From the NCBI GenBank assembly GCA_021787655.1, contig JAJYLM010000030.1:1-18293 (forward strand): DNA of 18,293 nt. Direction: 5' to 3'. Shown one piece after another: positions 15,301 through 18,293 of the stretch. Position 1 is the first letter of the stretch. Every line of letters begins with the position of its first letter. The translations under genes and the position numbers were made by a program. The stretch is from a bacterium. GTDB lineage: Bacteria > JAMCPX01. The notes below the pieces were generated by a model. That model was not told the origin of the DNA. It was given only the letters and a program-made list of their open reading frames with translations, and ran no database searches.

Positions 15301-15506
15301 TCGTCGTGAGCGCTGCGAATGCGGCGAACTCGCCTGTTTCTGTGCCAATAACGCTGACCCTGACGTCGTCCCAGAAATCCTCATCGTCAAACGGCTGCAG
15401 CTGCTCGACGACAGGGCAGGGGGACCCGTCAGACATCCTGTTCGCTTTACTGCTTCTGACAGCGGGTTTTATCGTGATGGCGAAAGTTTACGTGCACGGA
15501 CGTTGA
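12309..15506 (+). CDS. Large subtilisin-like (S8) protease lipoprotein with C-terminal sorting-type tail
   Basis: The 1065-residue protein starts with a lipoprotein-like signal (IYGC, C17) and an N-terminal region (about 45-210) that looks like a protease propeptide. The S8 catalytic domain has D250 (VADTGLD), H306 (GHGTHVAG), oxyanion N412 (AAGN) and S707 (GGTSMATP), so the triad is complete. Residues about 507-680 form a beta-rich domain inserted between N412 and S707. A KP43-type beta domain follows (about 785-915, LVWTDYPSTPSAS), then a BACON/Ig-like domain (about 916-1025). The tail has two cysteines (GCSC), a DP pair, a hydrophobic helix and a final HGR, resembling MYXO-CTERM/JDVT-CTERM sorting signals. 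It should act outside the cytoplasm, at the cell surface. The site AAAGGAGGT just before ATG is near-ideal and overlaps the crotonase stop. Confidence 0.92.
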   Translation: MKRSFIIIAIALGIYGCSSAAIKKPPGNGANKIFLKAVTIDTDATPSLSVAGNKPVSENVRPGYYIVQFRTPVTLSMKQSIEQAGIRLLHYLPDNAFAVHVTDTAALARAGAIASVQWIGVYQSRYKVAPQLASLALSNAGRIVTVTIQVFRTGDVQAVQRAVQSASGTVITMSVSGTGSFLRAQIPAGQIQTIADTPDVEWIEPYTAPVLMNDVATDIIAASNNDTSITANGVWNDGYTGAGQAVAVADTGLDIGGTGGGFTYNAAYGDYESGNVTAPFHPAFIGKTIHAYALGRAGDFSDPNGHGTHVAGSLLGHDTQTSFSVAPYWGSAYGVNKLVFMSLLDQNGGLGGLPADLNTLFGEEYTDTLSPRIASNSWGAQVNGDYYDTAAEQVDTFLWNHPDMVILFAAGNAGVDTDGDGVVDLGSMASPATAKDIVSVGASENLRSGLSITYYSFGFTSYPLFTDPVANNINGMAAFSSRGPTPDGRIKPDVVAPGTAVISARSQQWLFNDDFQSGAGKWSVSPANTWELFTDGTGNTYERIVSNGSTLTGNLAVASAFDIRTAMADADLLFLINFNLTTSDQFSVNYYDADNHVYFPVSTLSNASGGSQWYVFPAPIAALFASHNYALNYNSANGYAMTQSQAQGFDFSLAFASSGTAAGTAYVDIDNVRVCPTGWGLLGLTSGLSITYGSQENENYILDGGTSMATPLAAGAAADVRQALVQEGLADPSAALIKAVLINGAVDMYPGQYGTGQYLEVPQAPNDVEGFGRINLVNSLISGTTRKIIMLDYKAGSGLTTGGMRISSVTLDNTTDPLKITLVWTDYPSTPSASVNIVNVLHFSVTTANNTAYYPNGLTGFDNTNNVQQVTIPSPQTGVYTVAVSGYNVPSGVSPLDDQPYAVVMSGDIQGVSSSATPGIGVSPGSLSFTAAAGSSTPLVRQVSISNTGSQGSTLNWNVQTGTAAWLTASPAGGTAPSVLTVTAQPAGLAAGTYTGSVVVSAANAANSPVSVPITLTLTSSQKSSSSNGCSCSTTGQGDPSDILFALLLLTAGFIVMAKVYVHGR

Positions 15507-15560
15507 TCCTGCGCAGACAGCCTGCGTCATGCATGCAAGACGATCGGGACAATGCTCCGG

Positions 15561-15722
15561 TCAATCCTCGGGCTCGAACTCGTCTTTCATAGCACCGCAC
15601 AGCGGGCAAACCCACATTTCCGGAAGGCTGTTGAAGTCCGTACCGGGCGGTATGTCGCCCTCAGGATCGCCCCTCGAAGGATCATAGATATATCCGCATA
15701 CCGTACATCTGTACCGTTTCAT
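15561..15722 (-). CDS. Rubredoxin
   Basis: A 53-residue protein beginning [10 protein letters not shown] and ending in EFEPED. Four cysteines, C6 and C9 (CTVCG) and C39 and C42 (CPLCG), are the FeS4 ligands. Y4, Y11, Y13, the [13 protein letters not shown] stretch and W37 are typical of rubredoxin. It starts seven bases after the flavodiiron protein stop, with GAGGTGA just before the ATG, so the two are one transcript. Rubredoxin passes single electrons from an NAD(P)H-rubredoxin oxidoreductase to flavodiiron proteins, which is the obvious role here. The reductase is not in the window. Confidence 0.95.
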   Translation of the reverse strand: MKRYRCTVCGYIYDPSRGDPEGDIPPGTDFNSLPEMWVCPLCGAMKDEFEPED

Positions 15723-15729
15723 AGTCACC

Positions 15730-16908
15730 TCACACAATATTCAGTTCGCGGTGCTTCGCAGCTATGTCCTGTGCAAGCCGGTCGAGCGCGCTGAACGCCT
15801 GGGCATCAGGCTTGCCCTTGATCAGCACGGTTTCGAGCATCTGCGCCTTGAGGTTCGGAATGGTTTTCTGAATGTCCTCGACCATCCTGCCGCCCCAGCC
15901 GTAGGAACCTATGATGGAGACGAATTTCAGCTTCGGCCTCAGTGCATTTGCAAGGAATGCTGCAGATATGACGATCGGATGCGCTCCGGTCAATACCGTG
16001 GGCGAACCGATGACCATGGTCGCCGTATCGACCAGGGAAATGGCAAGCTTCCCGAGGTCTGTTACCGTCAGATCGAACCGCTCCACCCTGATCCCGAGCC
16101 CTGCGAGGGCGTCCGTCAGATAATCGACGAGCAGCTGGGTACTGCCGTGCATGGAAACGTACGGAATGATGACCTCGTTGCTGACCGTGTCCGAAACCCA
16201 CTGCGTGTGCGATTTGACGATACAATCGATATGATTATACAGGGGGCCGTGGCTCGGTGCGATGATGTCGGTGGGATAGTGTGCAAGCTGTTCAAGATGT
16301 TTTTTTATGTTCGTCCTGAAGGGCATCATGACCTCAGCATAGTACCGTTTCGCTGCTTCGCAAACCTTCCATTCTTCCCTGCAGTACAGTTCCGACGAGG
16401 CAAGGTGCGAGCCGAACAGATCGCACGTAAACAGTATTTTGTCCTCGTGCAGGTAGGACACCATGGTTTCGGGCCAGTGTACCCACGGCGTGGAAATGAA
16501 TTCCAGCGTCTTGCCGCCGAGTTCGAGCTTGCCGCCGTCTTCCACCGTATCGATGCGGTCTGCAGGGATATGCAGGTGCTCTGTCAGCATGGGCTTGCCC
16601 TTGGAGGACGTGATGACTTTTGCACCCGGATATTTGCCGAGCACAGCGGGCAGGGACCCGGAGTGGTCCTGCTCCGCGTGGTGTGCCACAATATAGTCGA
16701 TGGTTTTTACGTCTCTCAGGTTGTCCATGAGCACATTTGTCATGGCAGGATCAACAGTGTCCAGCAGAGCAGTCTTGCTGCTGCCGGTAATTAGGTATGC
16801 ATTATAGCTGGTGCCGTCCGGTATCGGGATCAGGGAGTCGAACAGTCGTCTGTCCCAGTCCACTGCTCCTGCCCAGAACACGTTGTCTTTTATTTTCTTC
16901 AATCCCAT
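15730..16908 (-). CDS. Flavodiiron protein (A-type flavoprotein, O2/NO reductase)
   Basis: The 392-residue length and two-domain plan fit class A flavodiiron proteins. The N-terminal metallo-beta-lactamase-like domain supplies the diiron ligands H77, E79, D81 and H82 (HAEQDH), H144 (WVHWPET), D163 (TCDLFGSH) and H220 (PSHGPLY). All are present, so the site should bind iron. The C-terminal flavodoxin domain (about 247-390) has the FMN phosphate loop SMHGSTQ and the later GSPT and GSYGWGG loops. Such enzymes reduce O2 to water or NO to N2O in the cytoplasm of anaerobes, with electrons from rubredoxin, which is encoded directly downstream. AAAGGAG lies upstream of the ATG. The gene is divergent from the AMIN-domain lipoprotein gene. 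Confidence 0.95.
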   Translation of the reverse strand: MGLKKIKDNVFWAGAVDWDRRLFDSLIPIPDGTSYNAYLITGSSKTALLDTVDPAMTNVLMDNLRDVKTIDYIVAHHAEQDHSGSLPAVLGKYPGAKVITSSKGKPMLTEHLHIPADRIDTVEDGGKLELGGKTLEFISTPWVHWPETMVSYLHEDKILFTCDLFGSHLASSELYCREEWKVCEAAKRYYAEVMMPFRTNIKKHLEQLAHYPTDIIAPSHGPLYNHIDCIVKSHTQWVSDTVSNEVIIPYVSMHGSTQLLVDYLTDALAGLGIRVERFDLTVTDLGKLAISLVDTATMVIGSPTVLTGAHPIVISAAFLANALRPKLKFVSIIGSYGWGGRMVEDIQKTIPNLKAQMLETVLIKGKPDAQAFSALDRLAQDIAAKHRELNIV

Positions 16909-16929
16909 GGAGGTCTCCTTTCAGCCGAT

Positions 16930-16960
16930 AATGTAACAAACAATAGGCATTGATTGTCAA
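16930..16960 (-). promoter_or_regulatory. Probable promoter of the flavodiiron-rubredoxin operon
   Basis: On the minus strand an exact TTGACA (16960-16955) is followed after 19 bases by TACATT (16935-16930, four of six). The spacing is longer than ideal, so an activator may be needed. A triple 14-bp repeat lies immediately upstream. Confidence 0.5.
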
Positions 16961-16970
16961 CTTATCAAAT

Positions 16971-17012
16971 CATACGTTTCCTGTCATACATTTCCTGTCA
17001 TACATTTCCTTC
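16971..17012. repeat. Three tandem 14-bp units upstream of the flavodiiron operon
   Basis: The units are CATACGTTTCCTGT (16971-16984), CATACATTTCCTGT (16985-16998) and CATACATTTCCTTC (16999-17012), adjacent without spacers. They begin about 10 bp upstream of the -35 element of the flavodiiron promoter, a position suited to an activator array. A 14-bp step is not a whole number of helical turns, and the units do not contain the GT-N7-AC core known for NorR sites. Confidence 0.75.
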
Positions 17013-17020
17013 ACAAGGTT

Positions 17021-17060
17021 ACCGGACCGCTTCCGGCGTGTCTGGGATGCTCCGGCCGGT
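17021..17060. repeat. GC-rich dyad cluster inside AT-rich gap
   Basis: CCGGA (17022-17026) pairs with TCCGG (17032-17036), and ACCGG (17021-17025) could instead pair with CCGGT (17056-17060), with CCGGCCGG at 17052-17059. It is a small GC-rich island between two AT-rich promoter regions. It could form competing hairpins or be a repetitive extragenic element, but only one copy was noticed. Confidence 0.35.
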
Positions 17061-17125
17061 GCAGGTTCTTAATAATTATTTTGCATATTGAAGTTTACTA
17101 TGTTAGACTATAAAAAATTAATATA

Positions 17126-17146
17126 AAGTATATGATAATTATACTT
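17126..17146. promoter_or_regulatory. 7-7-7 inverted repeat upstream of the AMIN lipoprotein promoter
   Basis: AAGTATA (17126-17132) and TATACTT (17140-17146) are perfect reverse complements around TGATAAT. The dyad ends two bases before a TTGACA hexamer, so it may be an operator or activator site. Chance is a real alternative in AT-rich DNA. Confidence 0.4.
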
Positions 17147-17148
17147 CA

Positions 17149-17177
17149 TTGACATACAGAATGCTTTATGTTATGAG
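17149..17177 (+). promoter_or_regulatory. Possible promoter of the AMIN-domain lipoprotein gene
   Basis: TTGACA (17149-17154, exact) is followed after 17 bases by TATGAG (17172-17177, four of six). The start would fall near 17184, leaving a very short leader that begins at about the AAGGAGG ribosome-binding site (17187-17193). Confidence 0.4.
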
Positions 17178-17198
17178 GAATCAAAGAAGGAGGCACGG

Positions 17199-18293
17199 AT
17201 GGTTAAAAACAATTTGAGAGCCTTTGGCTTATTGCTTGGTGTCGTGATGCTGGGGTCGTGCGCGCGGGGGGTAGTTGCCCCTCCGGGACTGAATTCCCGG
17301 CTTCTGGACATTAAGGTGAAAGATACAGACAGTGCGACGGTAATAACCTTGAAGACCAACAACCTGCCGCAGTATGCTGCATTCAAAACGAAATCGCCGC
17401 CGACAGTTACCATTGACCTTGCTTCCACGGATTCATCGCCTGTTTCGGGCGGAATCAGCGTGGACAACGGGTTCATCGGCAAGGTTTCGGTAGAACAGCT
17501 TGGAGAGAGTACCGGGTATTCCTCCAGAATAACCATTCATCTTGAAAAACCGCTTTCTTATACGACCAGTGCCGACGGCAACGACATTGTCGTCAGTGTG
17601 TCCAAAACAGAAGAACAGCCGGCTGCTGGTTCGTCGTTAGAGGGAGAAGGACTTTCCGGTACATCATCCCTGCAGTCAGGGCTGGAATTAAGTCCTTCTG
17701 CAGGCCCCGAGGCCCTTGCGCCGCTGGGCATGGAGCAGAGCCCGTCGACGACGTCCCTTGAGGCAGTCCCGCTTGCCGGCATCGGCGAAACATCGCCTGC
17801 ACCGGCACCCGAGGCCCTTGCGCCGCTGGGCATGGAGCAGAGCCCGTCGACGACGTCCCTTGAGGCAGTCCCGCTTGCCGGCATCGGCGAAACGTCGTCT
17901 GCACCGGCACCCGAGGCTCTTGCGCCGTCCGGCATGGGACAGGGTCCTGCAGTCGTTCCTCCTCCCGAGGTACCGTTATCAGCGGGAATATCACCAACAA
18001 CACCGTCTGCGCCGGGTCAAAGCGAATCAATGGAAAGTCTGCAGCCTGCAGAGGTGACGGCTCCTCCGCCGGCACCCGAGGCGGCACCCGAAGCTCCAGC
18101 AGCGACAAGCGCTCCAGAAGCGGTTACGTCTCCGCCGGCAGAGGTTGCAGCGCCTGCTGTTACAGCCCCGCCTCCGGCACCTGCAGAAAAAAAGCATAAG
18201 AAGGAACAGAAGATTGCAATGGTCGTTCCTGCTGCTCCGGTGACACCCTCGATCCGCGGCGTCAGGATCGTCCGCGGCGTTCTTGTTGCTCCC
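17199..18293 (+). CDS. AMIN-domain lipoprotein, probable N-terminal part of type IV pilus secretin PilQ (3' truncated)
   Basis: The frame is open from ATG 17199 to the right edge (365 residues, no stop seen), with AAGGAGG at 17187-17193. A lipoprotein signal ends in LGSC (C21). An AMIN domain follows (about 30-130), with short beta strands such as VITLKT, VTIDLAS and RITIHLE and the FIGKVSVEQLG segment; AMIN domains bind peptidoglycan or envelope sites. Residues about 140-345 are a long linker rich in Pro, Ala, Glu and Ser, including a 34-residue tandem repeat. Basic residues (KKHKKEQK) lead into what may be a second folded domain at the window end. Lipobox, AMIN domain and linker ahead of more sequence suit PilQ, but the secretin domain itself is out of view, and a different AMIN lipoprotein remains possible. 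Confidence 0.75.
   Translation, partial: MVKNNLRAFGLLLGVVMLGSCARGVVAPPGLNSRLLDIKVKDTDSATVITLKTNNLPQYAAFKTKSPPTVTIDLASTDSSPVSGGISVDNGFIGKVSVEQLGESTGYSSRITIHLEKPLSYTTSADGNDIVVSVSKTEEQPAAGSSLEGEGLSGTSSLQSGLELSPSAGPEALAPLGMEQSPSTTSLEAVPLAGIGETSPAPAPEALAPLGMEQSPSTTSLEAVPLAGIGETSSAPAPEALAPSGMGQGPAVVPPPEVPLSAGISPTTPSAPGQSESMESLQPAEVTAPPPAPEAAPEAPAATSAPEAVTSPPAEVAAPAVTAPPPAPAEKKHKKEQKIAMVVPAAPVTPSIRGVRIVRGVLVAP
17706..17945 (+). repeat. 102-bp tandem repeat within the AMIN lipoprotein gene
   Basis: Two full copies (17706-17807 and 17808-17909) differ at only two positions, and a diverged partial third copy begins at 17910. Each unit encodes 34 residues beginning PEALAPLGMEQSP, so the reading frame is kept. 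The near identity points to a recent duplication or ongoing copy-number change. Confidence 0.92.

Noticed and set aside
15511..15527. Small hairpin (CGCAG-ACAGC-CTGCG) after the protease gene as a terminator
   Set aside because: The stem is only five pairs plus a wobble and no T-run follows; the 54-bp convergent gap to rubredoxin shows no better terminator.
15751..16794. 347-codon plus-strand frame across the flavodiiron protein gene
   Set aside because: It is antisense to a complete enzyme with all metal ligands, and no family features are visible in the antisense product.
17558..18108. Two overlapping minus-strand frames with repeated sequence opposite the AMIN lipoprotein
   Set aside because: The repeats are the 102-bp DNA repeat read on the wrong strand; GC-rich Pro/Ala coding DNA commonly leaves antisense frames open.

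Overview
The window looks like chromosomal DNA from an anaerobic or facultatively anaerobic Gram-negative bacterium that respires through multihaem cytochromes. A Desulfobacterota (Geobacter-like) or Nitrospirota (Thermodesulfovibrio-like) origin would fit, but the sequence alone does not decide. The reasons are five membrane or periplasmic cytochrome genes of the kind used for extracytoplasmic electron transfer, a flavodiiron protein with rubredoxin for O2/NO scavenging, and outer-envelope lipoproteins including a probable type IV pilus secretin. Coding DNA is clearly GC-rich; the promoter-bearing gaps are AT-rich. No rRNA, tRNA, CRISPR array, insertion sequence or phage gene was seen, and no gene-free stretch exceeds 300 bases.

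Layout. (1) 1-1103, +: the 3' part of a thiamine-diphosphate enzyme resembling 2-hydroxyacyl-CoA lyase/ILVBL. (2) 1269-9080: the core of the window, a divergent cytochrome locus. On the minus strand, five tightly coupled genes read 6854 to 1269: a 7-haem cytochrome c, a dihaem cytochrome b, a 9-haem cytochrome c, a second dihaem cytochrome b with a cytoplasmic extension, and an 18-haem membrane-anchored cytochrome c. On the plus strand, 7074-9080 encodes an 11-haem cytochrome c fused to a cytochrome b. I count 45 c-haem motifs and three b-type membrane domains. Two strong sigma70-like promoters face away from each other in the 219-bp gap. (3) 9326-15506, +: a four-gene run of PfkB-family kinase, RmuC, a crotonase-fold enzyme and a large subtilisin-like lipoprotein. 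(4) 15561-16908, -: flavodiiron protein followed by a 53-residue rubredoxin. (5) 17199 to the end, +: an AMIN-domain lipoprotein cut by the window edge, probably the N-terminal part of PilQ, with a near-perfect 102-bp tandem repeat.

How the parts fit. The 7-haem c plus cytochrome b pair matches the architecture of the Geobacter CbcBA quinol oxidase, and the 11-haem fusion has the architecture of CbcL. The locus therefore plausibly takes electrons from the quinone pool through two or three b subunits and passes them to a chain of periplasmic haems ending in the 18-haem protein. The 7-, 9- and 11-haem proteins are one family built from a two-haem module: the two haem cysteines in every module are exactly 28 residues apart in all nine copies, so the family appears to grow two haems at a time. 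No outer-membrane porin-cytochrome or terminal reductase lies in the window, so the final electron acceptor cannot be read from here.
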